Part shown: positions 34,518 to 42,542 of the stretch, piece by piece
How the letters are laid out: every line of letters begins with the position of its first letter
Numbering within the stretch: position 1 is the first letter of the stretch
From: Rhizobium sp. Q54
Lineage (GTDB): Bacteria > Pseudomonadota > Alphaproteobacteria > Rickettsiales > UBA1997
Length of the DNA stretch: 42,542 bases
NCBI GenBank assembly: GCA_945875865.1
Contig: CAMCMF010000010.1
Coordinates: 1-42,542 of the forward strand
Direction: 5' to 3'
Program-made: the position numbers and the translations under genes
Notes under the pieces: model-generated
Seen by the model: only the letters and a program-made list of their open reading frames with translations
Database searches by the model: none
Told to the model about the DNA's origin: nothing

Positions 34518-34590
34518 GGCGCCGCTAAAACCTCCTTTGAAAAAGGGGGTGGCTAATTGCGAAGCAATTGGTCGGAGGATTTATCTAAAA
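34515..34590. repeat. R4/R6-like palindrome after infB
   Basis: TAGGGCGCCGCTAAAACC begins like R4, then CCTCCTTTGAAAAAGGGGG and GCTAATTGCGAAGCAATTGG form two hairpins, and GGTCGGAGGATTT closes an outer arm against the CCTCC. The TAG is the infB stop. The hairpins may serve as a 3' structure. Confidence 0.6.
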
Positions 34591-34603
34591 TCAAAAACAA
34601 CTT

Positions 34604-35128
34604 ATGAAATATCCTCTCACCTCCCGCATCCTACACTGGCTAATGGCCGCCATCATTCTTTTTCTCCTCGGACTTGGAATTTACATGGTCGATTTCCTAA
34701 GCAAAGAAGCGCCGAATCGTATGGAAATTTATAATCTCCACAAATCGCTGGGAGTAATAATTTTAGTTTTGATCTTCATCCGCATCCTCAATCGCCTTGC
34801 TTTCAAAACTCCGACCTTTCCTAACTCACTTCCAAAAATTGAAAAAATCGCCGCCAATCTGGCGCATTTTGCACTTTATTTTCTGATGATTGCGATGCCA
34901 CTTTCTGGCTATTTAATGTCAAATTCTTTTGGCTATCACGTAAATTTTTTTGGAATTGAATTGCCGATGCTGATGGAAAAAAATCTTGAGTTAGCACCAA
35001 TCATTAGTCAGTCTCACACTATTTTCGGCTATTCCCTAATCGCGATTATCTCACTCCATATTCTTGGCGTTATCAAACATCGTTTCTTCGATAGACCAGA
35101 AAATGATGTTTTGAAAAGAATGATTTAA
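34604..35128 (+). CDS. Cytochrome b561 (CybB-like)
   Basis: A 174-aa inner-membrane di-heme b protein with four helices. The signature histidines are in [28 protein letters not shown] and [13 protein letters not shown]. CybB-type proteins move electrons between quinol and periplasmic acceptors (in E. coli CybB acts as a superoxide:quinone oxidoreductase). The length is normal. It starts 86 bases after infB, across a repeat, and hisF follows by 2 bases. Confidence 0.9.
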   Translation: MKYPLTSRILHWLMAAIILFLLGLGIYMVDFLSKEAPNRMEIYNLHKSLGVIILVLIFIRILNRLAFKTPTFPNSLPKIEKIAANLAHFALYFLMIAMPLSGYLMSNSFGYHVNFFGIELPMLMEKNLELAPIISQSHTIFGYSLIAIISLHILGVIKHRFFDRPENDVLKRMI

Positions 35129-35130
35129 GC

Positions 35131-35886
35131 ATGCTGAAAAATCGCATTATTCCTTGTCTCGATGTTAAAAACGGCCGCGTTGTAAAAGGCGTGAATTTCG
35201 AAAATCTGATTGATGCTGGTGATCCAGTAGCTCAAGCAAAATTTTATTACGAGGAAGGCGCTGATGAATTATGCTTTCTCGACATCGCAGCCACAGCAGA
35301 AAATCGCAGCACCACTTTGGAGATGGTCAAAAAAATAGCGCAAGTTTGTTTTATTCCTTTCACGGTTGGCGGCGGAATTTCTACTCTCGAAGATTTTTCT
35401 AATCTTTTAAAATGTGGCACCGACAAGGTTTCGATCAATAGCGCCGCGATCAAAACGCCGGAACTAATTACCCAAGCTTCAAAAAAATTCGGCGCACAAG
35501 CTGTTGTGGTTGCGATCGATGCTAAAAAAAATCCCTCAGGAAGTTATGAAATTTTTACTCACGGCGGAAAAAAACCAACTGGCATTGATGCCATAGAATG
35601 GGCAAAAAAAGTTGAAGCTTTAGGTGCCGGAGAAATTCTTTTAACTTCGATGGATCGCGATGGAACTAAAGCTGGTTACGACCTCGAACTCATCCAAAAA
35701 ATAACTTCACAAGTTTCAATTCCCGTCATTGCATCTGGCGGCGTTGGAAATTTAGAACATCTCGCAGAAGGCTTAAACTCTGGCGCCTCCGCTGTTCTCG
35801 CTGCCTCAATTTTTCACTTTAGAAACTACTCAATTAAACAGGCAAAAATATTTTTGGCTGAGAAAAATATTTTAATTAGGAGTTGA
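35131..35886 (+). CDS. hisF: Imidazole glycerol phosphate synthase subunit HisF
   Basis: A 251-aa TIM-barrel cyclase that, with HisH, makes imidazole glycerol phosphate in histidine synthesis and releases AICAR. Catalytic Asp11 ([13 protein letters not shown]) and Asp130 (VVAIDAKK) are at the canonical positions, and the phosphate-binding loops VGGGIST and ASGGVGN are present. The length is normal. It stands alone after cytochrome b561; hisH and other his genes are not in the window, so they must lie elsewhere if the pathway is whole. Confidence 0.96.
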   Translation: MLKNRIIPCLDVKNGRVVKGVNFENLIDAGDPVAQAKFYYEEGADELCFLDIAATAENRSTTLEMVKKIAQVCFIPFTVGGGISTLEDFSNLLKCGTDKVSINSAAIKTPELITQASKKFGAQAVVVAIDAKKNPSGSYEIFTHGGKKPTGIDAIEWAKKVEALGAGEILLTSMDRDGTKAGYDLELIQKITSQVSIPVIASGGVGNLEHLAEGLNSGASAVLAASIFHFRNYSIKQAKIFLAEKNILIRS

Positions 35887-35905
35887 TTTAAAAAAAGTTT
35901 TTGAA

Positions 35906-36133
35906 GTGGCAGAATATTTATTTGCCAACATTCCGAATCTTACAGCCTCTATATCCTATCAAATTCTAAAAGAAGCTGATCCTGCCGCTCAAGAAGAATT
36001 TTTTAATAAATTGCAGCCACAATTTAGCGTGAAAGAAGAAGTTAAAACAGAACCAAAACCAGCAGCAAAACCATTAGAAACATCTCAAGTTGTAGCAACA
36101 GAAGCAAAACAACAAACTGCCACTCGTCAATAA
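35906..36133 (+). CDS. Small hypothetical protein, 75 aa
   Basis: Starts with GTG 35906 and reads MAEYLFANIPNLTASISYQI, then a helical part to about residue 45 and a Lys/Glu/Pro/Ala-rich disordered tail. There is no good ribosome-binding site at the spacing needed; the AGGAG inside the hisF end is 24 bases away. It lies 19 bases after hisF and ends 1 base before the convergent XRE gene. I do not recognise it. The ordered first half looks protein-like. Confidence 0.5.
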   Translation: MAEYLFANIPNLTASISYQILKEADPAAQEEFFNKLQPQFSVKEEVKTEPKPAAKPLETSQVVATEAKQQTATRQ

Positions 36134-36134
36134 T

Positions 36135-36563
36135 TTAAGAATAACTATGCTTCACTTTCTTGCGCTTCACCGCAGCAAGGGATGAAGCGATCGCCACCAG
36201 ATTTTTCCGCGCTTGATGATCTTCGATATTTTGAAAAGCGCGAATCAATGGCAGCGATTCTTTTTCAATTTCCACCGATTTTTTCTGCAATTTTTTTTCG
36301 CTCTCAAAATCGTAATTATAATACATGCGATCAGATTTTAGATCGGAAAAAAAATCTGAAAATGGGCGCTGCAAAATTTGGGAAAATTCAAAAAGACGAC
36401 TCGCCGGAATGCGATTTTTTGCCGTCTCATATTTTTGAATCTGCTGAAAAGTGAGGCCGGAAAGCTCTCCCAGTCTGTCTTGGCTGATACCGCAAGTGCG
36501 ACGAATTTGGCGTAATCTTTGCGCTAAATATTCGTCAATGGGTGTGATTTTTTTTATGGGCAT
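36135..36563 (-). CDS. XRE-family helix-turn-helix regulator
   Basis: A 142-aa DNA-binding protein. The HTH (about residues 12-68) reads LAQRLRQIRRTCGISQDRLG, then SGLTFQQIQKYETAKNRIPA, as in Cro/C1-type proteins. The C-terminal half is helical and basic (VAIASSLAAVKRKKVKHSYS). Such short XRE proteins are common in alphaproteobacteria and Rickettsiales; targets are unknown. Its start overlaps the lnt stop by 29 bases, so it is expressed with the envelope genes upstream. Confidence 0.88.
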   Translation of the reverse strand: MPIKKITPIDEYLAQRLRQIRRTCGISQDRLGELSGLTFQQIQKYETAKNRIPASRLFEFSQILQRPFSDFFSDLKSDRMYYNYDFESEKKLQKKSVEIEKESLPLIRAFQNIEDHQARKNLVAIASSLAAVKRKKVKHSYS

Positions 36564-38154
36564 GGCGTCGTTGTAGTGAAACGATTAATATGACTAGGGT
36601 TAAAAAGAATAAAATTAGGAAAGGAAGTTGGCCGTAAGTTGCATAAATTGTGGTCTGACTATTTTTTATTAATTTCATATCGATCATACCTTCTTCATTC
36701 AAACCAAGCTTGGCAACTACACGACCGAAAGGATCAACCAGCGCGCTAATTCCAGTTCCGGCCACGCGAATAAGTGGAATTCCATATTCGATTGCACGCA
36801 TTCTTGCCATATCAAAATGCTGATAGGGACCACTGCTATTGCCAAACCAAGCATCATTGGTTAGATTCACAAAAATATCGGGAAGATGTTTTTTATCAAC
36901 CACTTCGCTGGAAAAAATTGCTTCGTAACAAACCAAGGGACTAAAGGTAAAACTCTCCGCCATCAGAGTTTGCGGGCCCTCGCCTTCGCTGAATCCCTTG
37001 CCTCCGCCGGTAATTGCATCAACCGCCTCGCTAAGATATAAAAATGATAAATAACGATGCAGCGGTACAAACTCGCCAAAGGGAACCAGGTGATGCTTGT
37101 CATAATGCTGGGTAATACCGGCATTACTCACGACGAAAATACTATTCCATACATCGGGAAATTTTTTCTCCTCTAACTCATTGCGCTTCAGGCGCAAACC
37201 GCCAGTGATCAAAATTCCCTTATTTGGCACGGCTTGGCGCATATATTCCAACAAAGCCTCATCATCATTTATTACGTAAGGCACAGAAGTTTCAGACCAA
37301 ATCACCACATCAATATCATCGATATTTTTTTGATTGGTGGCATAAATATGCTTCAAAAAATTATCACGCTTTTGACCATCGGCCCATTTCATCTCTTGTT
37401 TAATATTGGCTTGAATCAGGCGTATCTTGGTATCGGAGTCGGTGATGATTTTTTTATCATCAATATAAAAATAACCGAAAAGAAAATTTACCAAAAAAAA
37501 GCACAGCAAAAAAGCGGCGAAAATTTTATCGCCAACAGAAGATTTTCTTTTCCAAAATAATGTCGGGGAAAGTCCGATCAGAACAGCAAAAAAACTGAGG
37601 CCATAAATTCCAAAAACACTACCAAGCTGCGCAAAATGTGGTTCGAACATCCAAGCATAGCCGAGCAAATTCCACGGAAATCCACTGAAAAGATTAGAGC
37701 GCAAAACTTCTGCAATCACAAAAAGTAAAGAAAAAACCAAAAGTTTTTGGTAGGCAAAATTGATCTGAAATTTTTTAAGCAAAAATTTGTAAGACAGCGC
37801 CAACAGTCCAAAATAGCAGGCAAGAGCTGATGGAATGATAGTGAGAGCGAAAGGAATCAGCCAACCAAATTGTGCCGCATCAATTAAAAGAGAAATCGCA
37901 ATCCAATAAATTCCACAAAGGAAATGACCAAAGCCAAAGAAAAATCCCAACCAAAAAACTTCGCGCTTTTTGCCACGCTCTTCTTCCAGCAAAAAATAAA
38001 AAATTGAGAAAGAGATTGGCAGCGCCAGAAAAAAATAAATCGGTGCAAAAGCAAGGCTGAGAAAGGCTCCCGCTAAAAATGCCATCACTCTTTTCTTTTG
38101 TAAGAAAGTTTTTACCGCCTTTAATTTAGTTCCTAATATATATTTCCAAGTCAT
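36535..38154 (-). CDS. lnt: Apolipoprotein N-acyltransferase
   Basis: A 539-aa inner-membrane enzyme that adds the third acyl chain to lipoproteins. The first 230 or so residues hold several membrane helices. The nitrilase-like periplasmic domain has the catalytic Glu in VIWSETSVPYV, Lys in YDKHHLVPFGEFVP and Cys in FSPLVCYEAIFS. A last helix (FLILFFLTLVILIVS) and a basic His-rich tail close it. The length is normal. The start overlaps the upstream glycosyltransferase stop by 29 bases. Confidence 0.96.
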   Translation of the reverse strand: MTWKYILGTKLKAVKTFLQKKRVMAFLAGAFLSLAFAPIYFFLALPISFSIFYFLLEEERGKKREVFWLGFFFGFGHFLCGIYWIAISLLIDAAQFGWLIPFALTIIPSALACYFGLLALSYKFLLKKFQINFAYQKLLVFSLLFVIAEVLRSNLFSGFPWNLLGYAWMFEPHFAQLGSVFGIYGLSFFAVLIGLSPTLFWKRKSSVGDKIFAAFLLCFFLVNFLFGYFYIDDKKIITDSDTKIRLIQANIKQEMKWADGQKRDNFLKHIYATNQKNIDDIDVVIWSETSVPYVINDDEALLEYMRQAVPNKGILITGGLRLKRNELEEKKFPDVWNSIFVVSNAGITQHYDKHHLVPFGEFVPLHRYLSFLYLSEAVDAITGGGKGFSEGEGPQTLMAESFTFSPLVCYEAIFSSEVVDKKHLPDIFVNLTNDAWFGNSSGPYQHFDMARMRAIEYGIPLIRVAGTGISALVDPFGRVVAKLGLNEEGMIDMKLIKNSQTTIYATYGQLPFLILFFLTLVILIVSLQRRHAHKKNHTH

Positions 38155-40114
38155 ATAAAATCTGGTTTGGTGAAGGTGTAATTATATCAAAAACACTGGG
38201 TTTTTCGCCGGTAATAAAATTGATTTTTTTCAAAGCTTTCACTTTGTGAGTAATCACAACATGATTTTCAAAATGAAAATTCTCTAGAAAAATTTTACGA
38301 AACTGAGGATCGAGAAAATAATATTCCAGAGTTGGGATTAAACAACGATCACTCTTATCTAAAATTTCTGCGCTATTATTGAAAAAAATTATTTTGATTT
38401 TGGGATTTTTTACGGCGTTTTTTACATCATCAAAAAGATAGGAATAAGCAAAAACCTTGTCCGAATCTTTTATCGCAAACATTAATCTACTTCCTGCTAA
38501 GCCTTGATCTGCCTGAATCACCGCCATATGGAATTTTTGTTGATTATCTTTTTGTAAATAATTCAAAGTCGGAAATTGATGTGCAATCCAAATTGAAACC
38601 ATCAAAAATCCTTCCTCCTTTTCTGGAGCATGTTTTTCGCTGTAATGAGTAATTACATCGGAAAGTTTATTGGGAAATGTGTAAGGACTTTCACGGTTAA
38701 AAACCCCGACAATCGATGAAACATAACAATAAAGCAGCGAAGAAATTGAGGCAAAAATTACGAAAATTGCTAAGGCTGAAAATTTTTTGACAGAATTTTG
38801 CTTTTCAAAAATGAATAAAACAAAAAATGAAATCGTTAAATTCACCGCAACATAAGCCCAAGCGCCCATATATTTCAAGCTTGCAAGCGCTATGATTAAT
38901 AGCAGAAAATATGAAAGGAAAAAGAGAAAAATATTTTTTTTAGAAAAATTTTTACGCTGCAAAAATGGAAAAACCGCCGCAACCAACCACCATAAATTAA
39001 TAAATCCTCCGAGTCCTAAAAAGGCTGCAGGCAGAACTTCCAGATCAAAAATCGGCAATAAAATCACAGTTAAAATAATGAAGCGATTATCGCTAAAAAT
39101 ATTTTTTTCCTGCAGAAAAAGATCGAAGATAAATTTTAAAAAACAGATTGTGGCAATAGCATAAAAGACCACGATCTGATCAATAGTGCCAAGGTTTTCT
39201 ACGATGATCAGAATTAAAGAAGCCAAGAAAAATAAAATCAAAATCTTGTCGTCAGGAGTCATTTTACTGCGCGCAAAAAGCAGAAAAATAAAACCGAACT
39301 GCAGCATAATCGCCAAGTTATGCCAGAAATTTTTTAGAAAAACTTGATAGTCATCATAGACACGGTAAGTCTTTGCCCACATTGGTGGAATAAACTCAAA
39401 ATATTCTGGAGTAAATTTAATCATCAAAAACAAAGTCAGCGCACCAAGTAAACCCATCATTAATTTATCTAATTCTACAAAAAACTTGAGAGATTTTTTT
39501 TGCCAGAAGCGATGGATTTCAATCGGAATTAGCAAAATTAAATAATGGGGCTTGATACATGGAATCAATCCCATCAAGCATCCTCGCCAGATTAAATCTT
39601 TTTTACTAGGAAGGGATTTTCTTTCAAAGGAGTAAGAGATGTAAGGATAAAGTAAGAGTAAGAGTAAACTTGTTTTAGTGCCAAACTCGCCAATTTGTAT
39701 CGCATAAGGACGCAAGAAAAATCCTAAGAAATAAGAAATTATGATGAGATTATAATGCGCTTTATTTTTATGAATTCTGCTGCCCTGCAGAATTTTTGCT
39801 GAGCAAAAAATCGATAAAATAGCTAATAGATTTATAACTATTTCTGAAAGAATAATAGGGCTGAGATGTAAGACTTCCGTAAGTCTGAACTGCAAAGCGT
39901 AGAAGTAAAAAGAGATAGGAAAATTACTTTCAAAAAAATTGAAATAATATTTTTTTCCTTCGGCAACTTTTTTTCCTAGATCAAGATAAACTCCGGTATC
40001 AGCACCAATATCAATTCTAGAGCGCAAAAAAATACTGAAGAGAAAAATCAGCGCAGAGCATCCAAATAAAAAGTTACGGCTTTGACAAAATTTTTCAAAT
40101 TTAGTTGCGAACAT
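38126..40114 (-). CDS. GT-C-type membrane glycosyltransferase, paralogue 2
   Basis: A 662-aa polytopic membrane protein, with about 10-12 helices and a hydrophilic C-terminal domain of some 190 residues. The first periplasmic loop reads IDIGADTGVYLDLGKKVAEG and then YYFNFFESNFPISFYF. The acidic loop residues (D at GAD) match the pattern of PMT/ArnT-like enzymes that take sugar from a polyprenyl phosphate. The acceptor is unknown. It is clearly related to the gene directly upstream (similar loop, similar C-terminal LEYYFLDPQFRKIFLENFHF). It overlaps both neighbours. Confidence 0.75.
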   Translation of the reverse strand: MFATKFEKFCQSRNFLFGCSALIFLFSIFLRSRIDIGADTGVYLDLGKKVAEGKKYYFNFFESNFPISFYFYALQFRLTEVLHLSPIILSEIVINLLAILSIFCSAKILQGSRIHKNKAHYNLIIISYFLGFFLRPYAIQIGEFGTKTSLLLLLLYPYISYSFERKSLPSKKDLIWRGCLMGLIPCIKPHYLILLIPIEIHRFWQKKSLKFFVELDKLMMGLLGALTLFLMIKFTPEYFEFIPPMWAKTYRVYDDYQVFLKNFWHNLAIMLQFGFIFLLFARSKMTPDDKILILFFLASLILIIVENLGTIDQIVVFYAIATICFLKFIFDLFLQEKNIFSDNRFIILTVILLPIFDLEVLPAAFLGLGGFINLWWLVAAVFPFLQRKNFSKKNIFLFFLSYFLLLIIALASLKYMGAWAYVAVNLTISFFVLFIFEKQNSVKKFSALAIFVIFASISSLLYCYVSSIVGVFNRESPYTFPNKLSDVITHYSEKHAPEKEEGFLMVSIWIAHQFPTLNYLQKDNQQKFHMAVIQADQGLAGSRLMFAIKDSDKVFAYSYLFDDVKNAVKNPKIKIIFFNNSAEILDKSDRCLIPTLEYYFLDPQFRKIFLENFHFENHVVITHKVKALKKINFITGEKPSVFDIITPSPNQILYDLEIYIRN

Positions 40115-42260
40115 AAACCTCTACATCCCTTCTTACTCTAGCGCTTTGCGACTCTTTTAAAACCTGATCTTCATTGAAAAACTCTACCTGTTTTTCAGAA
40201 ATTTCGACATCGATAATGCGATTTAAAAAATGATAATTGGAAAGAAAAATTTTCCGAAATTCTGCATCACGCAAATAATATTCCAGAAAGGAAATATGAC
40301 ATTGAGCAGAATCATTTTTTATCTCGACAAAAATTAGTTGATTATTCTCCTTTCTCATTTGTTCTTTAAGGCTTGAAAATAAATGCTTGAAACCACGTTG
40401 ATCTTTATTTTCTTTCGTCACCACTATTTGATAAAATAACAATGGCATTTGTAGCGAAGGTAATTGATTTATTTTATTCATGTAAGTTATCGCCGGATAA
40501 GCGCCAAGAATAATTTCAGAAATAATTATCACCTCTCTTTCCTTGTCACTATTAGCTTTAGTGGTTTTTATCATTTCCGAATTTAGATGATTTGGTGATT
40601 TATAATTAAAGGCATTCTGATGAAATTTTAAATTAAAAATCGCCGCTACTTGTAATGAGATAAAATAAGATATGACCAACAGCACTACAACTTTAGAGAA
40701 TAGAGAAAATTTTTTCTGATAAGAATCTAACATCAAAATAAATAGAATTGCTGATAAAATCCAAGCTAGAAAAGCTGTGGAGCGACTGAAGAACAAGGCT
40801 ATAACCGCGATTGCGACAAAAGAAAAACTAAGCCAAGAAATTAAATCATTCGGGGAAAAAAGATTTTTCTGCAGTGAATCTTTATTTTTTCTTAAGGCAT
40901 GAACCAAAGTAAAAACCCACCAGAAAGCACAAATATCAAGAGCTAGAGCAAAAATATTTTTTGGGTCGGAGAGTGGAATTAATAGTAAAAAAAATAACAA
41001 AATTCCCTGGCGACGAAAATCAAAATAACTATCACGCAGCAAGAAAAAACAACTCAACGCGAGAGTTGGTAGAAAAAATGAGTAGATAATAAATCTCTGA
41101 TCGTAGCCGCCAATCATCTCGGAGATAACAATCAAAATTGCAGCTAAATTGAATAGATAAAATTCTTGCAAAAATGGATATTTTTTACTCAAAAAACGAG
41201 TCAAAAATATAAATAGGAATAATGGAAAAATATCTTCTTTTATGATGAGATGGATCGCCGATGAAGCCACTTGGTAGTAAGAAGAAGAAAGAATTGAGAA
41301 ATTTTTTATATAGTCGGGATGAAAGAAAAAAATCAGCCAAAAATAAAAGAATAAAATAGCTAATGTGAGGTAATTTCTTAGACAAAAAGCGCTAAAAATA
41401 TACCCAATCAGCTTCAAGAAGCCGATTCGGTATATTGATTTTGTTTTTACGCAGGATGACCTGCGCCCCACATTGTGGGGAACCCCATATACCGACTCTT
41501 TATTTTTTAGTTCGGTAACTTGAATCAGTTTTGCTATATTACGATTTTTTAGTAACTTCTTAGCTTCAAAAATTATCACCAAAATTCCGTAATTTGGCTT
41601 CAAGCAAAAAATCATTCCTGCCAAAATTCCCATCATGATTTGATCGAATTTTTTTAACTGCGCTTCATTTAGCAAATGATAGGAAAAATAAGGAAAAACT
41701 AATACCAAAAAATAACTAGTCTTAGTCGCGAATTCATTGAATTGTAGCGTAAAAATGCGCAAGAAAAATGCTGCAGTAAAACTTAAAATTATTAAATTAA
41801 AAACTTTGCGATCCTTGAATAATTCTGATCTCAATAAAATTTTATAAGAAAAATAAACCGTTGAAATTCCCGCTAAATTTATAAAAATTTCTGTCGTGAT
41901 AATTGGACTAATCGCCAAGGTTTTTGCGAAGAAAACCGGAATGATCGTCAGCCAAAAAGATAGTGGAAAATTCAGCTCAAAAAAATCATAATAATATCTA
42001 CCTCCAGCCAGCATCTTTTCTGCGATCTCAAGATAGGTTGCCGAATCATGTCCTATATCACGAGCCGAACGAATAAAAATGCTGGTTGCGATGATTATTA
42101 AACAACCAAAAAAAACGCTATTTTTTGTAACAAAAATCTGTCCGCAATAGGAAAGAAAAATCGACATTTTTTTGAGCAAAAATTCTTCAAATTTTTTTCC
42201 TAAAACTAATCTTTTTTCCTCGACATTTTTTTGAATCTCAATGACATTAAATTTTTGCAT
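40101..42260 (-). CDS. GT-C-type membrane glycosyltransferase, paralogue 1, with in-frame R1 insertion
   Basis: A 719-aa polytopic membrane protein related to the next gene: the first loop is RDIGHDSATYLEIAEKMLAG with YYYDFFELNFPLSFW, and the C-terminal end is LEYYLRDAEFRKIFLSNYHF. The family role would be transfer of a sugar from a lipid-phosphate donor; the substrate is unknown. At residues ~241-287, KESVYGVPHNVGRRSSCVKT and the following residues are encoded by a complete R1 repeat (41399-41539). This adds 47 hydrophilic-to-mixed residues between two helices, and the reading frame stays open. Its stop overlaps paralogue 2 by 14 bases. Confidence 0.78.
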   Translation of the reverse strand: MQKFNVIEIQKNVEEKRLVLGKKFEEFLLKKMSIFLSYCGQIFVTKNSVFFGCLIIIATSIFIRSARDIGHDSATYLEIAEKMLAGGRYYYDFFELNFPLSFWLTIIPVFFAKTLAISPIITTEIFINLAGISTVYFSYKILLRSELFKDRKVFNLIILSFTAAFFLRIFTLQFNEFATKTSYFLVLVFPYFSYHLLNEAQLKKFDQIMMGILAGMIFCLKPNYGILVIIFEAKKLLKNRNIAKLIQVTELKNKESVYGVPHNVGRRSSCVKTKSIYRIGFLKLIGYIFSAFCLRNYLTLAILFFYFWLIFFFHPDYIKNFSILSSSYYQVASSAIHLIIKEDIFPLFLFIFLTRFLSKKYPFLQEFYLFNLAAILIVISEMIGGYDQRFIIYSFFLPTLALSCFFLLRDSYFDFRRQGILLFFLLLIPLSDPKNIFALALDICAFWWVFTLVHALRKNKDSLQKNLFSPNDLISWLSFSFVAIAVIALFFSRSTAFLAWILSAILFILMLDSYQKKFSLFSKVVVLLVISYFISLQVAAIFNLKFHQNAFNYKSPNHLNSEMIKTTKANSDKEREVIIISEIILGAYPAITYMNKINQLPSLQMPLLFYQIVVTKENKDQRGFKHLFSSLKEQMRKENNQLIFVEIKNDSAQCHISFLEYYLRDAEFRKIFLSNYHFLNRIIDVEISEKQVEFFNEDQVLKESQSARVRRDVEVYVRN
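41399..41539 (-). repeat. R1 palindromic element inserted in frame in a protein gene
   Basis: From TATACCCAATCAGCTTCAAG to TTGAATCAGTTTTGCTATAT, 141 bp, a multiple of three, with the same GC-rich centre (GCGCCCCACATTGTGGGG) as intergenic copies. It is read without a stop in the gene's frame on the minus strand. Base composition and codons differ clearly from the surrounding gene. Confidence 0.92.
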
Positions 42261-42542
42261 TTATTACAGACTAATTGGTTGAAATATTGGAGTGTGGATG
42301 GAAGATTGAGAGGCTATATCCTCGATATAGGTATCTCTAAAAATTGTCTTTTCTGGTAATCTTAGGTTTTAACAAATTTGCTTGAGGGTACGTATATACC
42401 CATTCGACTTGAACATACCGAACTTCTCATTCTTCCGGTTTGTCATCCCCGCGAAGGCGGGGATCCAGCTCTTCGTAAAGACCTTCTGGATCCCCGCCTT
42501 CGCGGGGATGACAAACTATAGTTCGGTAACTTGAATCAGTTT
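42261..42542. repeat. Nested repeats: R4 left half, R1 ends, R5 in the centre
   Basis: R4 starts near 42328 (GGTATCTCTAAAAATTGTC) and passes at 42390 into R1 (CGTATATACCCATTCGAC). The R1 core is replaced at about 42438-42524 by R5, an inverted repeat of GTTTGTCATCCCCGCGAAGG and CCTTCGCGGGGATGACAAAC. R1 resumes (GTTCGGTAACTTGAATCAG) and runs off the window. No gene is seen. Confidence 0.85.

Overview
The window is AT-rich bacterial DNA with a typical alphaproteobacterial gene set. Rickettsiales or a close relative is the best guess. The reasons are BioC-, SdhE-, MlaA- and VirD4-type proteins, a small lipoprotein of possible T4SS type, and genome-wide short palindromic repeats, one of which is inserted in frame inside a protein gene. 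A cbb3 oxidase together with tyrA, aroE and hisF means it is less reduced than Rickettsia itself; Midichloria- or Deianiraea-like lineages would fit. This placement is inference, because the window has no rRNA or complete tRNA.

Layout. 0.2-4.3 kb: copper/cytochrome-assembly membrane protein and ccoN, ccoO, ccoQ, ccoP. 4.3-7.2 kb: holB, anmK and a DMT exporter in an overlapping operon. 7.3-8.3 kb (minus): alpha/beta hydrolase and a 65-aa orphan. 8.5-9.7 kb: pgk. 9.8-13.0 kb (minus): 57-aa lipoprotein, 131-aa orphan, ctpA, SurA-like foldase. 13.6-18.4 kb: tyrA, ispG, bioC, TPR protein, mlaA, mlaC. 18.5-20.4 kb (minus): msbA and a 43-aa basic protein. 20.5-23.1 kb: argS and a SPOR protein. 23.1-23.8 kb (minus): HIT protein and sdhE. 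23.8-27.7 kb: recN and virD4. 28.2-29.9 kb: aroE, lapA-like gene, msrA. 30.3-36.1 kb: nusA, infB, cytochrome b561, hisF, a small orphan. 36.1-42.3 kb (minus): two paralogous GT-C membrane glycosyltransferases, lnt and an XRE regulator. Many neighbours overlap by 1-30 bases, so translational coupling is likely.

The most unusual content is the repeat landscape. At least five families of roughly 100-180 bp palindromic, transposase-free elements occur: R1 (about 142 bp, ends TATACC/GGTATA), R2 (about 165 bp), R3 (180 bp), R4 (about 155 bp, ends GGGCGCCTCT) and R5 (inverted GTCATCCCCGCGAAGG). There is also a gene-poor GC-richer palindrome class (R6) and heptanucleotide tandem arrays. They nest in each other (R1 in R4, R5 in R1), lie on stop codons, fill regions next to start codons, separate ccoN from ccoO and nusA from infB, and appear in frame inside coding genes (R1 in a glycosyltransferase, an R5-like piece in tyrA, heptamers in argS and recN). 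Comparing an empty and an occupied R4 copy shows R1 inserting at a TA-rich site. No transposase gene is present, so the elements would have to be moved in trans. This resembles the Rickettsia palindromic elements in behaviour, but I do not recognise these sequences as the published RPE families.
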